Source: an uncultured Serinicoccus sp. (GTDB lineage Bacteria; Actinomycetota; Actinomycetes; Actinomycetales; Dermatophilaceae). From it: DNA of 64,000 bases. Of the stretch, positions 56,029-64,000 are shown piece by piece (positions within the stretch are counted from its first letter, which is position 1; every line of letters begins with the position of its first letter). The position numbers and the translations under genes were made by a program. A model generated the notes under the pieces. It ran no database searches. It was not told the DNA's origin and saw only the letters and a list, made by a program, of their open reading frames with translations. The DNA lies in contig NZ_CANKYH010000009.1 of NCBI RefSeq assembly GCF_947487915.1, positions 1 to 64,000 on the forward strand. Reading direction: 5' to 3'.

Positions 56029-56922
56029 GTGACGACTCGGCTGGAGCACCCGATCGTGGTCGGTGTGGCGGGAACAGGAGAGGGGGACGTCGCGCTGGAG
56101 TGGGCGGCACGCACCGCCGCGAGGACCGGGGCGGGCCTGATGGTCGTCCACGCCAGCGAGCCGGAGGCCCTCGCGGCGCGGATGGCCGGCGGCGAGGCCG
56201 TGGCCGTGACCGCGGTGCTGGAGGCCGAGGAGGAGACGGTCGCGGACCTGCGCGCGCACGTCGCGGCCCTGGGTGAGCGACTCGGGGTCGAGGCGCGGCT
56301 GGACACCTCGCGCGGCTCGCCGGTGGCGGCCCTCCTGGCGCACCAGGACGCCGCGGCACTGCTGGTCGTGGGGACCGGTCGCAAGAGCGCGGTGGAGGAG
56401 TTCCTGCTCGGCAGCACCTCGCTCGGGGTGGCGGCCCACGCGCACCGTCCGGTGGCCGTGGTGAACTCCGGGGTCGATGTCGGGGCGCTGACCCACGGCC
56501 AGATCGGCCTGGGGGTCGACGGCAGCCAGGACAGCGCCCGCGCGGCCCGTGCCGCCCTGGCGCTCGCCGACCTGACCGGAGCCGCGGTCACCGCCCTCAG
56601 CACGTGGTTCCTCGAGGTGGTCGACGGGTATGTCGTGACCGAGCCGGACAGCCCGGAGTGGGCCGCCGTCGAGCGACGCCACGCCGAGGCCGTGGTGCGG
56701 ACGCTGCAGCCGGCGGTCGAGGCATACCCGCAGGTGCCGGTGGACTGGGAGGTGCGGCGGGGTCCGGTGGTGCCCACCCTGCTGGAGGCGGCGCGCGGGT
56801 GGGACGCCCTCGTCGTCGGCAGCCGCGGCCGCGGAGCGGTCCGGGGGCGCCTGCTCGGCTCGGTGAGCCAGCGCCTCATGCGGGCCGCGCCCTGCCCGGT
56901 CGTCGTCTCCCGCTCGACCTGA
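56029..56922 (+). CDS. Universal stress protein with two UspA domains
   Basis: This protein of about 297 residues is a tandem UspA protein (domains about 8-147 and 155-297). Each domain ends in an ATP-binding signature: VVGTGRKSAVEEFLLGSTS and VVGSRGRGAVRGRLLGSVSQ. Such proteins in actinobacteria accumulate under hypoxia or stationary phase. GTG 56029 has GGAGG 8 nt upstream; GTG 56020 or 56023 would overlap that site. It is divergent from icd. Confidence 0.93.
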   Translation: MTTRLEHPIVVGVAGTGEGDVALEWAARTAARTGAGLMVVHASEPEALAARMAGGEAVAVTAVLEAEEETVADLRAHVAALGERLGVEARLDTSRGSPVAALLAHQDAAALLVVGTGRKSAVEEFLLGSTSLGVAAHAHRPVAVVNSGVDVGALTHGQIGLGVDGSQDSARAARAALALADLTGAAVTALSTWFLEVVDGYVVTEPDSPEWAAVERRHAEAVVRTLQPAVEAYPQVPVDWEVRRGPVVPTLLEAARGWDALVVGSRGRGAVRGRLLGSVSQRLMRAAPCPVVVSRST

Positions 56923-56941
56923 GCCGGCCGGGCGGGCCGGC
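56923..56941. terminator. Bidirectional hairpin between usp and antiporter genes
   Basis: GCCGGCC and GGCCGGC form a 7-bp stem with a 5-nt loop in the 20-bp gap between convergent stops. Confidence 0.55.
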
Positions 56942-56942
56942 G

Positions 56943-58529
56943 TCAAAGGCCCCCGGTGGTGGCCTCGGCGGCGCGCTCGGCGATGGTGGCCCCGGCGCCC
57001 TCGTAGAGGTTGACGACGACGTCCGCGCCGCGCGCCTCGAGGTCGCCCACCTCGTCGTCGTACTGCGCGACCACGGCGATGACGCCGTCGTAGTCGCTCG
57101 CCGTGAGCTGCTCCAGCGCGACCCGGTTGGCGCCGTGGAAGGGCATGGCGAGGACGACGATGTCCACCTGGCGGGTGGACTCCAGCCGGCTCCAGAAGTC
57201 GCCGTCCGCGGCGTCGGCCTCCACCACGGTCAGACCCTTCTCGCGCAGCCGGGCGACGCGGTTCGGGAGGTTCTCCACCCCGAGCACCGCGAGCCCGTAG
57301 ACCTCGGAGAGCTCGGCGTAGGCGCTCCGACCGATCCGGCCCATCCCCATGACCACCGCCCGCGCGTCGCCGAAGGAGATCGGCAGCTCGTGCGGGTGCA
57401 CGTCGGTCGGGGGGTGCATGGGCATGACCTGCCGCGCCCAGCGCAGGATCGCGTCCGACTTCTCGTTGACGAGGGCGGCGGCCACGAAGCTGGCTGCGAC
57501 CGCGACCGACATCACGACCAGCCACTCCTCGTCGAGCATGGCGCTGGCCACCGCCACCGACGTGACGATGAGACCGAACTCGGAGTAGTTGCCCAGCAGC
57601 ACGCCGGCCTTGACCGAGGTGCGTCGGCGCAGCTTGTGCCGGTCGAGGAGGAAGACGTAGAGCGCGATCTGGGCGGGCAGGAGCAGCAGGAGGAGCAGGC
57701 CGAGCACGGCCGAGGAGGCGGTGGGGGTGCCGATGAAGCCGATGGAGATGAAGAACCCGATGAGGAGCAGGTCCTTGAGGAGGAAGAGCGAGTGCGACAG
57801 GTCGCTGGCGGCCTGGTGCCCGGCCAGCAGCATGCCGATCACCAGGGCACCCAGGTCGCCCTTGAGCCCCACGGCGTCGAAGGCGGCGTAGCCGGGGCCG
57901 AGGGCCATGGCCAGACCGAAGAGCGCCTGCATCTCCCCGTGCGGGATGTGGCTCCACAGCCACCGTCCGAGCCACGCCGTCGGGACCAGCGCCAGCACGA
58001 CCGGGATCGCCCAGATGCTGGGGATCCGCCCGCCGGACACCGTCATGAAGACGACCGCGGCGAGGTCCTGCAGGACCAGGATGCCGATGGCCACGCGGCC
58101 GTAGAAGGACTGCAGCTCGGAGTGCTCCTCGAGCACCTTGACGACGAAGACCGTCGAGGAGAAGGACAGGGCGAAGCCGACGAGGGCGAGGGTCTGCAGG
58201 TCCAGACCCTGCAGGAGCGGGTAGCCGAGCAGCGCCACCACCCACAGGAAGCCGGTGCCGACGGCGACCGAGAGGGCCATGTGCCCCACGGTCGTGGCCC
58301 ACACCTCCCGGGACAGCAGGCTGCGGACGTTGAGCTTCAGGCCGATACCGAACAGGAGCAGGGTGACGCCGAGGTCGGCCAGGAAGTCGAGGTAGGGCAG
58401 CTCCTCGACGCCCATCCAGTTGAGCGCGAACCCGGCCACCAGGAAGCCGAGCAGGGCCGGGAGGCGCAACGTGGTGGCGAGCAGGCCCGCGGCGAAGGTC
58501 GCGGCGATGAAGATCGCTGCGTCGTTCAT
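56943..58529 (-). CDS. CPA2-family cation/proton antiporter with TrkA-N domain (Kef-like)
   Basis: This 528-residue protein has an N-terminal 12-helix Na/H-exchanger domain (about 1-375; LALVGFALSFSSTVFVVKVL, DLAAVVFMT, FFISIGFIG) and a C-terminal Rossmann-type TrkA-N domain (about 395-515; AVVMGMGRIGRSAYAEL) that binds NAD(H). It should exchange K+ or Na+ for protons under nucleotide control, like KefB/KefC. No KefF/G ancillary gene is adjacent. ATG 58529 has GAGGAG upstream on its strand. Confidence 0.93.
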   Translation of the reverse strand: MNDAAIFIAATFAAGLLATTLRLPALLGFLVAGFALNWMGVEELPYLDFLADLGVTLLLFGIGLKLNVRSLLSREVWATTVGHMALSVAVGTGFLWVVALLGYPLLQGLDLQTLALVGFALSFSSTVFVVKVLEEHSELQSFYGRVAIGILVLQDLAAVVFMTVSGGRIPSIWAIPVVLALVPTAWLGRWLWSHIPHGEMQALFGLAMALGPGYAAFDAVGLKGDLGALVIGMLLAGHQAASDLSHSLFLLKDLLLIGFFISIGFIGTPTASSAVLGLLLLLLLPAQIALYVFLLDRHKLRRRTSVKAGVLLGNYSEFGLIVTSVAVASAMLDEEWLVVMSVAVAASFVAAALVNEKSDAILRWARQVMPMHPPTDVHPHELPISFGDARAVVMGMGRIGRSAYAELSEVYGLAVLGVENLPNRVARLREKGLTVVEADAADGDFWSRLESTRQVDIVVLAMPFHGANRVALEQLTASDYDGVIAVVAQYDDEVGDLEARGADVVVNLYEGAGATIAERAAEATTGGL

Positions 58530-58620
58530 GGCTGGCTCCTCGCGTGGGCCGCGGCGGGTGGGGCACAGTCTCCCACGGCCGTGGCGGGCCTGCCCGGCAC
58601 CGGACCGGTGGGGCCCGAGG

Positions 58621-58636
58621 GGGTGCCCCGGCACCC
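58621..58636 (-). terminator. Hairpin after the amidotransferase gene
   Basis: GGGTGC and GCACCC pair around a CCCG loop, 5 nt after the stop of the amidotransferase gene. Confidence 0.4.
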
Positions 58637-58641
58637 GGCCC

Positions 58642-59355
58642 TCAGGCGGGTTGCGCCTGCGGCGTGGTGGCGAGCAGCCCGAAGCGGTGGATGAGCCCGG
58701 CCCAGGCGGGGTGCAGCTCGGCCTGCCGCTCCCGGAGCACGCGGACGGTCTCGGTCTCGGCCTCCGGCCGCCGGCCGGTCGCCCAGCCCTGGACGAGGGC
58801 GTCGTCCACCTCGGGGTGGAACTGCACCCCCCAGGCGAGGGGGCCGTAGCGGGCCGCCTGGACCGTGCCCTCCGCGTCGAGGGCGAGCGGCGTCGCACCC
58901 GGGGGCAGCCCGGTCACCGCGTCGGAGTTGAAGTGCAGCACCTCGGTGTCCGGCGGCAGTGCGCTGGTGAGCGGGTCGGCGAGGCCCTCGGGAGTGGGCC
59001 GCCACGCGCGCAGCCCCATCGTCTGGCCGCCGGGCTGACGGCCCACCCCGCCGCCGAGGGCCAGCGCGGCCAGCTGGTGCCCCAGGCAGACGCCGAGGAA
59101 GGGGCGGCCCGCCGACACGGTGCCGGCGATGAGGGCCCGGGTCGGGAGCAACCAGCGGTATGCGTCGTCGTCCCAGGCGTCCATCGACCCTCCGAGCACC
59201 ACCAGGGCGGCGTGGTCGCCGAGGTCGGCAGGGACGGCATACCCCTCGTGCGCGGGCAGGACGTCGCACTCCAGCCCGGCCTGCGCCAACCACGGCGCGA
59301 GCAGGCCCGGAGGTGCCTTCTCCTCGTGCTGCAGGACCAGCGCCCGTGAGGTCAT
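58642..59355 (-). CDS. Class I glutamine amidotransferase (GMP synthase-like)
   Basis: This 237-residue class I GATase has the nucleophile elbow FLGVCLGHQLAALALGG, GGSMDAWDDDAY and the catalytic WGVQFHPEVD. It lacks a synthetase domain, as in the stand-alone proteins that hydrolyse gamma-glutamyl compounds or serve an unknown partner. ATG 59355 is preceded on its strand by TAGCCT with a 6-nt gap, predicting a leaderless start; a GTG 6 nt upstream is less likely. Confidence 0.9.
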   Translation of the reverse strand: MTSRALVLQHEEKAPPGLLAPWLAQAGLECDVLPAHEGYAVPADLGDHAALVVLGGSMDAWDDDAYRWLLPTRALIAGTVSAGRPFLGVCLGHQLAALALGGGVGRQPGGQTMGLRAWRPTPEGLADPLTSALPPDTEVLHFNSDAVTGLPPGATPLALDAEGTVQAARYGPLAWGVQFHPEVDDALVQGWATGRRPEAETETVRVLRERQAELHPAWAGLIHRFGLLATTPQAQPA

Positions 59356-59361
59356 GGGCAC

Positions 59362-59367
59362 AGGCTA
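59362..59367 (-). promoter_or_regulatory. -10 element for amidotransferase (leaderless)
   Basis: On the minus strand TAGCCT ends 6 nt before ATG 59355. It lies in the 34-bp gap after the oppF-like gene, so the amidotransferase may be transcribed on its own. Confidence 0.45.
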
Positions 59368-59389
59368 GACCCCGTGCGGGGCCGGTGCG

Positions 59390-60565
59390 TCACCCGCTGG
59401 AACCGGGCAGGTCCCGGGCGGCGGCCTCGGTGCCGTCGGCCTCCTCGTCGGTCTGGGACCAGTACGGCTCGTCGTCCTCGACCGGGTCGACCGTGTGCCG
59501 CTCCAGCTCGCCGCTGGCGATCTGCTCGGCCCAGTGGCAGGCGACCCGGTGGTTCGAGGGCACCCCGTCGATCTCGACCACCCGCAGCTGGGGTCGTTCG
59601 TCGTCGCAGCGGGTCTCCTGGCGCCAGGGACAGCGGGTGTGGAAGCGGCACCCCGTCGGAGGGTTCGCCGGGGAGGGGAGGTCTCCGGTGAGCAGGATCT
59701 GCTCACGCGTGTCCTCGATCGTGGGGTCCGGGACGGGGACCGCGGACAGCAGGGCCCGGGTGTAGGGGTGCAGCGGGGTGTCGTAGAGGTCCTGGCCGTC
59801 GGCCTCCTCGACCAGCGAGCCGAGGTACATCACCCCGATCCGGTCGCTGATGTGCCGGACCACGGCGAGGTCGTGGGCGATGACGAGGTAGGTGAGGCCG
59901 AACTCCGCCTGGAGATCACCGAGCAGGTTGATCACCTGGGCCTGGACGGACACGTCGAGGGCGCTCACCGGCTCGTCGGCGATGATGAGCTGCGGGTCCA
60001 CCGAGAGGGCGCGGGCGATACCGACACGCTGGCGCTGGCCCCCGGAGAACTCGTGGGGGTACTTCGACAGCGCGGCCGCGGGCAGGCCCACCGCGGTGAG
60101 CAGCTCGGAGAGCCGCTTCCGCGCGGCCTTGCCGTCCGAGGCCATGCCGTGCGCGCGCATACCCTCCAGCAGCAGCTGCTCCACCGTCTGCCGGGGGTCC
60201 AGGCTGCCCAGCGGGTCCTGGAAGACCATCTGCATGTGCCGGCGGTGGGTGCGCAGCTTCTCGCCCTTGAGGGTGGACAGGTCGATGCCGTCCACGTACA
60301 CCTCGCCGGCGGTGATCGGCTCGAGCTGCAGCAGCGCCCGGCCGAAGGTGGACTTGCCGCACCCGGACTCCCCGACGAGGCCGTACGTCTCCCCGCGCCG
60401 GATCTGCACGTCCATGCCGTCCACGGCATAGACGTGGCCGACGGTCCGGTCGAAGACGATGCCCTTCTTGATCGGGAAGTGGACCTTGAGGCCGCGCACG
60501 TCGACGAGGAGGTCCTGCTCGGTCTCGGTGGGCTGCGGGGCGGCCGCCCCGGCGGTCGTGCTCAC
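59390..60565 (-). CDS. Oligopeptide/dipeptide ABC transporter ATP-binding protein (OppF-like)
   Basis: This 391-residue ATPase has Walker A GLVGESGCGKST, VFQDPLGSLDPR, signature FSGGQRQRVGIARAL, Walker B LIIADEPVSALD and the Opp C-terminal cysteine region (GCRFHTRCPW, CHWAEQ) that in relatives holds an iron-sulfur cluster. The acidic tail of about 30 residues is unusual. The GTG overlaps oppD by 4 nt (GTGA). Last gene of the Opp operon. Confidence 0.94.
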   Translation of the reverse strand: MSTTAGAAAPQPTETEQDLLVDVRGLKVHFPIKKGIVFDRTVGHVYAVDGMDVQIRRGETYGLVGESGCGKSTFGRALLQLEPITAGEVYVDGIDLSTLKGEKLRTHRRHMQMVFQDPLGSLDPRQTVEQLLLEGMRAHGMASDGKAARKRLSELLTAVGLPAAALSKYPHEFSGGQRQRVGIARALSVDPQLIIADEPVSALDVSVQAQVINLLGDLQAEFGLTYLVIAHDLAVVRHISDRIGVMYLGSLVEEADGQDLYDTPLHPYTRALLSAVPVPDPTIEDTREQILLTGDLPSPANPPTGCRFHTRCPWRQETRCDDERPQLRVVEIDGVPSNHRVACHWAEQIASGELERHTVDPVEDDEPYWSQTDEEADGTEAAARDLPGSSG

Positions 60566-61641
60566 GGCTGGTCCTCCTCGTGGCGCTCGGGCGCTCTCTC
60601 GTCGTCCAACGGGTTCTCCGCCAGGGGGTGGTGGCAGCGCAGCAGCCGGCCGTCACCGAGCCCGTCCTCGTCGGGAACCAGCTCGGGCGTCGTCGACCGG
60701 CACGCCGCCACCTCCGAGGGGCAGCGGGGCGCGAAGGCGCACCCGCCCTCCCACGGGATGTTGTCGGCGACCGAGCCCGGCACCGGGTTGAGCCGACGGC
60801 CCCGGTCCTCGGTCAGCCGGGGGATGGAGGCGAGCAGCCCACCGGTATAGGGATGACGCGGCCGGGCGAACAGGTCGTGCCGTTCGGCCCGCTCCACGAC
60901 CTTGCCGCCGTAGAGGACGTTGACCTCGTCGCACAGCCCCGCCACCACGCCCAGGTCGTGGGTGATCATGATCAGGGCGGTGCCCGACTCGGTGACGAGC
61001 TCGCGCAGCAGCGCCAGGATCTGGGCCTGGATGGTGACGTCGAGTGCGGTCGTGGGCTCGTCGGCGATGAGCAGCCGGGGCTCGCAGGCGAGCGCCATGG
61101 CGATGAGCGCGCGCTGCCGCATCCCGCCGGAGAGCTGGTGGGCGTACTCCCGCAGCCGTCGGGTCGGGTCCGGGATACCGACCTTCTCCAGCAGCACGGC
61201 CGCCTGCTTCTGCGCGGCGGTGCGACCCATCCCGCGGTGCCGCTGCAGCACCTCGGCCACCTGCACGCCCAGCGGGACCACCGGGTTGAGCGAGGACAGC
61301 GGGTCCTGGAAGATCATCGCCAGGTCCCGACCCCGTCGGTCACGGAGCTGGTCCTGGCGCAGCCGGAGCAGGTCCGTGCCGTCGAAGAGCACCTCGCCGC
61401 TGACGGTGTTGCCCCGCGCGGGGAGCAGGCCCATGATCGCCAGCGAGGTCACCGACTTGCCGCAGCCGGACTCCCCGACCAGGCCCACGGTCTGTCCGGG
61501 GTGCACCTCGAAGCTCACCCGGTCGACGGCGGTGAAGGCCTTGGCGCCTTTCCCGAAGGTCACGGTCAGGTCGTTGACGGAGAGCAGCGGGCTCCCGCCG
61601 TCGGTCCGCGCGGAGGGGTGGGTCAGAGATGGTTCGGTCAT
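60562..61641 (-). CDS. Oligopeptide/dipeptide ABC transporter ATP-binding protein (OppD-like)
   Basis: This 359-residue ATPase has Walker A GLVGESGCGKSV, IFQDPLSSLNPVVPLG, signature LSGGMRQRALIAMAL, Walker B LLIADEPTTALD and the C-terminal GCAFAPRCP and CHHPLAE cysteine region. It forms a heterodimer with the OppF-like protein. ATG 61641 lies 12 nt after the oppC-like stop. Confidence 0.95.
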   Translation of the reverse strand: MTEPSLTHPSARTDGGSPLLSVNDLTVTFGKGAKAFTAVDRVSFEVHPGQTVGLVGESGCGKSVTSLAIMGLLPARGNTVSGEVLFDGTDLLRLRQDQLRDRRGRDLAMIFQDPLSSLNPVVPLGVQVAEVLQRHRGMGRTAAQKQAAVLLEKVGIPDPTRRLREYAHQLSGGMRQRALIAMALACEPRLLIADEPTTALDVTIQAQILALLRELVTESGTALIMITHDLGVVAGLCDEVNVLYGGKVVERAERHDLFARPRHPYTGGLLASIPRLTEDRGRRLNPVPGSVADNIPWEGGCAFAPRCPSEVAACRSTTPELVPDEDGLGDGRLLRCHHPLAENPLDDERAPERHEEDQP

Positions 61642-61653
61642 CGGCCGGGCTCC

Positions 61654-62595
61654 TCAGCGACGGGACTTGGGGTCGAGGGCCTCGCGCAGGGACTCGCCCA
61701 TGAGGGTGAAGCCCAGCGCCACGGTGACGATGCAGATCGCCGGGTAGAAGGCCAGGTGCGGGTAGCTGTTGAAGTACGGCTGCGCGGCGCCGAGCATCTG
61801 GCCCCACTCGGGCCTGGTGTCGTCGGGGTTGCCGAGGCCGAGGAAGGACAGGGCGGCGGCGTCGATGATGGCCACGGCCAGGACGAGGGTGGCCTGGACG
61901 ATGACCGGGCCGATGGCGTTCGGCAGCATGTGCCGGAAGACGATCGGGACGCGTCGCACCCCGAGGGCCCGCGCGGCGAGCACGTGGTCGCTGTGCCGCT
62001 GGCTGAGCATCGAACCCCGCAGCAGACGCGCGAAGATCGGCACCTGGATGATGGCGATGGCGGCGATGACGCTCCACTGCGACGGCTCGAGGATGGCCGC
62101 GAGCGAGAAGGCCAGGAGGAGCGAGGGGATGGACAGCATGACGTCGACCACCCGCATGACGACGGCGTCGACCGACCCGCCGATGCCGCCCGCGAGGATC
62201 CCCAGGGTCAGTCCACCGATGAGGCCGCCCACGGTCGCCAGGACGCCGACGATGAGGGTCTGCCGGGATCCCACGATGAGGCGGGACAGCAGGTCGCGAC
62301 CCCGGTCGTCGGCGCCGAGCGGGAAGCCGGGCCGGGGCTCGGGCACGGGGTTGGACTGACGGCTCACCTCACCGATGAGCAGCCTCGCGGCGGGGTCGTG
62401 GGGGGCGAGCCAGGGGGCGATGATCGCGAGGAGGACGAAGGCGGTGATGATCGTCGCCCCGATGAGGAAGACCGGGTCCCTGCGCAGCCGCAGCCACGCC
62501 GAGCGCCAGAGGCTGACCCCCTCCTCGTCGCTGAGCGCCCCGGCCTCGGCGAGAGAGTCGATCCGTGCCTTCTTGGTGTCACCGTAGGAAGTCAT
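61654..62595 (-). CDS. Oligopeptide/dipeptide ABC transporter permease (OppC-like)
   Basis: This 313-residue permease has six helices. Typical segments are PLGADDRGRDLLSRLIVGSR, the EAA loop RHSDHVLAARALGVRRVPIV and LSFLGLGNPDDTRPEWGQML. The N-terminal cytoplasmic stretch (about 35 residues) is common in OppC. It lies 10 nt after the oppB-like gene. Confidence 0.95.
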   Translation of the reverse strand: MTSYGDTKKARIDSLAEAGALSDEEGVSLWRSAWLRLRRDPVFLIGATIITAFVLLAIIAPWLAPHDPAARLLIGEVSRQSNPVPEPRPGFPLGADDRGRDLLSRLIVGSRQTLIVGVLATVGGLIGGLTLGILAGGIGGSVDAVVMRVVDVMLSIPSLLLAFSLAAILEPSQWSVIAAIAIIQVPIFARLLRGSMLSQRHSDHVLAARALGVRRVPIVFRHMLPNAIGPVIVQATLVLAVAIIDAAALSFLGLGNPDDTRPEWGQMLGAAQPYFNSYPHLAFYPAICIVTVALGFTLMGESLREALDPKSRR

Positions 62596-62605
62596 GTCCG
62601 CGTCC

Positions 62606-63616
62606 TCACTTGGTCCGCACGCGCGGGTCGATCAGGGCATAGGCGATGTCGACCAGCAGGTTGACGACGATGTAGATGATCGCGGCCATCATGATGAGGA
62701 CCTGGAGCACGGGGTAGTCGCGGGTCTCGAACCCCAGGGCCAGCGCCTGTCCGATCCCGGGGAAGGCGAAGACCTTCTCGGTCAGCACGGCGCCGGCCAG
62801 CAGGGCACCGACCTGCAGACCGATGATGGTGACGACGGGGATGAGGGCGTTGCGCATGATGTGCCGCACCCGGATGACCGGGGCGCGCAGGCCCTTGGCC
62901 CGGGCCGTGCGGACGTAGTCCTCGTCCATGACGTCGAGCACCGACGCCCGGGTGATGCGGAAGATCACCGCGAACGGGATGGAGGACAGCGCGATCGCCG
63001 GCAGCAGCAGGTGCCGGAACGCGTCCCAGGACGCGTCCCACTCCCGGGTCAGGATGCCGTCCAGCACGGCGAAGCCGGTCACCCTGGTGGCGTCGATCCC
63101 GGCGGTCTGGTAGCCGGACGGGGGCAGCAGGCCCCAGCGCACCGCGAAGAGGTACTTGAGGACGAAGGCCAGGAAGAACACCGGGACGGCGACCCCGACG
63201 AGCGAGCTGATGACCAGCCCCGTGTCCAGGACACCGCCCCGGCGTCGGGCGGAGATGTAGCCCAGGGGGATCGCCAGGGTGAGGGCGATGGCCAGGGCGA
63301 AGATGCTCAGCTCGATGGTCGCCGGCAACCGGGTCAGGAAGATGTCGAGCGCCGGCTGTCCGCGGAACACCCCGGTGGAGATGCCGAAGTCACCCTCCAG
63401 CGCCCGTTGGACGAAGCGGACGTACTGCACGGGCAGCGGCTGGTCCAGGCCCAGCTGGGCGCGCAGGTCGGCGGCGGCCTCGGGGGAGCCCCGCTCGCCG
63501 AGCAGGGCGCTGACCGGACCGCCGGGCAGGGCGCGCAGCCAGGCGAAGAGCAACAGGCTCAGCATGAACAGCGCGAGCCCCATCTGCAGGACGCGGCGGA
63601 TGACGAACTTCAGCAC
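62606..63616 (-). CDS. Oligopeptide/dipeptide ABC transporter permease (OppB-like)
   Basis: This 336-residue permease begins LKFVIRRVLQMGLALFMLS, and carries RARGLxxLGLDQPLPVQY-type spacing, GVAVPVFFLAFVL, the EAA loop MDEDYVRTARAKGLRAPV and the C-terminal VNLLVDIAYALIDPRVR. GTG 63616 was chosen because GAGGAG lies about 7 nt upstream and the N-terminus then matches OppB; an earlier in-frame start at 63658 would add 14 residues without support and fall in a hairpin. Confidence 0.94.
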   Translation of the reverse strand: MLKFVIRRVLQMGLALFMLSLLLFAWLRALPGGPVSALLGERGSPEAAADLRAQLGLDQPLPVQYVRFVQRALEGDFGISTGVFRGQPALDIFLTRLPATIELSIFALAIALTLAIPLGYISARRRGGVLDTGLVISSLVGVAVPVFFLAFVLKYLFAVRWGLLPPSGYQTAGIDATRVTGFAVLDGILTREWDASWDAFRHLLLPAIALSSIPFAVIFRITRASVLDVMDEDYVRTARAKGLRAPVIRVRHIMRNALIPVVTIIGLQVGALLAGAVLTEKVFAFPGIGQALALGFETRDYPVLQVLIMMAAIIYIVVNLLVDIAYALIDPRVRTK

Positions 63617-63656
63617 GGCGGACTCCTCGGCCCAGCGGGGGTGCGGAACAGGGACC

Positions 63657-63701
63657 ATGATGACGACGGACCGACCGGGGAGGTCGGCCCGTCGTCATCA
63701 T
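63657..63701 (-). other. Long intercistronic hairpin between binding protein and oppB
   Basis: ATGATGACGACGG pairs with its exact complement at 63689-63701, and an inner CCGACC/GGTCGG pair continues the stem. With the next hairpin it probably stabilises the upstream binding-protein message or lowers read-through to the permease genes. Confidence 0.6.
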
Positions 63702-63733
63702 CGGTGGCAGGACGGTCTCCCGTCCTGCCACCG
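63702..63733 (-). terminator. Hairpin after the Opp binding-protein gene (partial terminator)
   Basis: CGGTGGCAGGACGG and its perfect complement form a 14-bp stem with a TCTC loop, 5 nt after the binding-protein stop. Since oppB-F genes follow, it likely acts as an attenuating terminator. Confidence 0.7.
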
Positions 63734-63738
63734 CGGGA

Positions 63739-64000
63739 TCACTCGCTGAGGGTGATCGTGGAGAAGTCCTCGGCCGTCAGGGGGCTGGGGACGAGCCCCT
63801 CGACGTTCGGGCCGACCACGATCGCCGGCGGGGAGTGGCTCAGCGGCAGGCCGGGCAGCCACTCCTCGGACATGATCTGCGCGTTGAGCTCCTCGTAGAG
63901 CGCCGTGCGGGCGTCCTCGTCGGGCTCGGCGTCTCCGGCGCGCAGGCCTTCCTGGAGCTCGTCCTGGAAGGGCAGCGCGCTGGTGCCGAACTGGTTGTCC
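63739..64000 (-). CDS. Oligopeptide ABC transporter, family 5 substrate-binding protein (partial, C-terminus)
   Basis: Only the last 87 residues are in the window; the gene continues past 64000. The tail reads YEELNAQIMSEEWLPGLPLS, then HSPPAIVVGPNVEGLVPSPL and ends TITLSE. This matches the end of family 5 (OppA/DppA) binding proteins, where IVVGPNVEGL is a common closing motif. It is the first known gene of the Opp operon, separated from oppB by two hairpins. Confidence 0.85.
   Translation of the reverse strand, partial: DNQFGTSALPFQDELQEGLRAGDAEPDEDARTALYEELNAQIMSEEWLPGLPLSHSPPAIVVGPNVEGLVPSPLTAEDFSTITLSE

Overview
The window is a chromosomal segment of a very GC-rich actinobacterium. The 5S rRNA is of actinobacterial type, GTG starts are very common, and there are a monomeric NADP isocitrate dehydrogenase, a DinB protein of the mycothiol-linked type, a DUF4245 protein and the xseA-xseB-ispH neighbourhood typical of Actinobacteria. 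Gene content and the frequent octamer GGTATGCC suggest a member of the Intrasporangiaceae/Ornithinimicrobiaceae group, but this placement is inference. I saw no transposase, integrase, phage gene, CRISPR array or tRNA gene, so this looks like ordinary chromosome with catabolic and transport modules between housekeeping genes.

Layout. 1-230: end of an rRNA operon (5S plus terminator). 0.3-2.05 kb: a Stealth-family sugar-phosphate transferase gene broken by an apparent one-base frameshift. 2.06-10.6 kb: starch module, in which an 18-bp palindromic operator and promoter precede a secreted 1908-residue amylopullulanase, followed 13 bp later by a signal-less pullulanase paralogue. 10.6-12.3 kb: AI-2E-type permease coupled to a winged-helix regulator. 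12.4-15 kb: rplM-rpsI with a strong terminator, then glmM. 15-22.8 kb: MauE/thioredoxin-like fusion, beta-carbonic anhydrase, PfkB kinase coupled to glpX, DUF4245, xseB/xseA, an esterase and ispH. 23-25.3 kb: polar amino-acid ABC transporter; then rmuC.

26.7-35.5 kb is the most distinctive locus. Nine genes (Liv-type ABC transporter, acyl-CoA synthetase, TetR regulator, 3-hydroxybutyrate dehydrogenase-like SDR, alpha/beta hydrolase) lie head to tail and every junction is a 4-nt ATGA/GTGA overlap. A promoter with an inverted repeat at the expected transcription start precedes them. It reads as a self-regulated import, hydrolysis and activation route for a hydroxyacid or ester substrate.

35.6-39.3 kb: arfB, ychF, hemerythrin, map facing an XRE regulator across a shared palindromic promoter, and a small membrane protein. 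39.3-43.8 kb: a small repeat array, a leader-peptide candidate, a DHA2-type efflux pump, and a sphingosine-phosphate-lyase-like PLP enzyme overlapped with an MFS_2-type transporter. 43.9-48.7 kb: YjbQ, DUF72, an epimerase-like protein, a membrane protein of less biased composition, and a Pit phosphate transporter. 48.8-51.8 kb: a GT4 / TVP38-type / GT4 operon, probably for glycolipid. 51.9-59.4 kb: DinB, CynX-type MFS, icd, universal stress protein, CPA2 antiporter with a TrkA-N domain, and a class I amidotransferase. 59.4-64 kb: oligopeptide-type ABC transporter, with the binding-protein gene running off the window end.

Across the window many single genes carry a -10-like hexamer (TANNNT or close) only 6-9 nt before the start codon, suggesting leaderless transcripts, while genes inside operons are often joined by overlaps of 1 or 4 nt.
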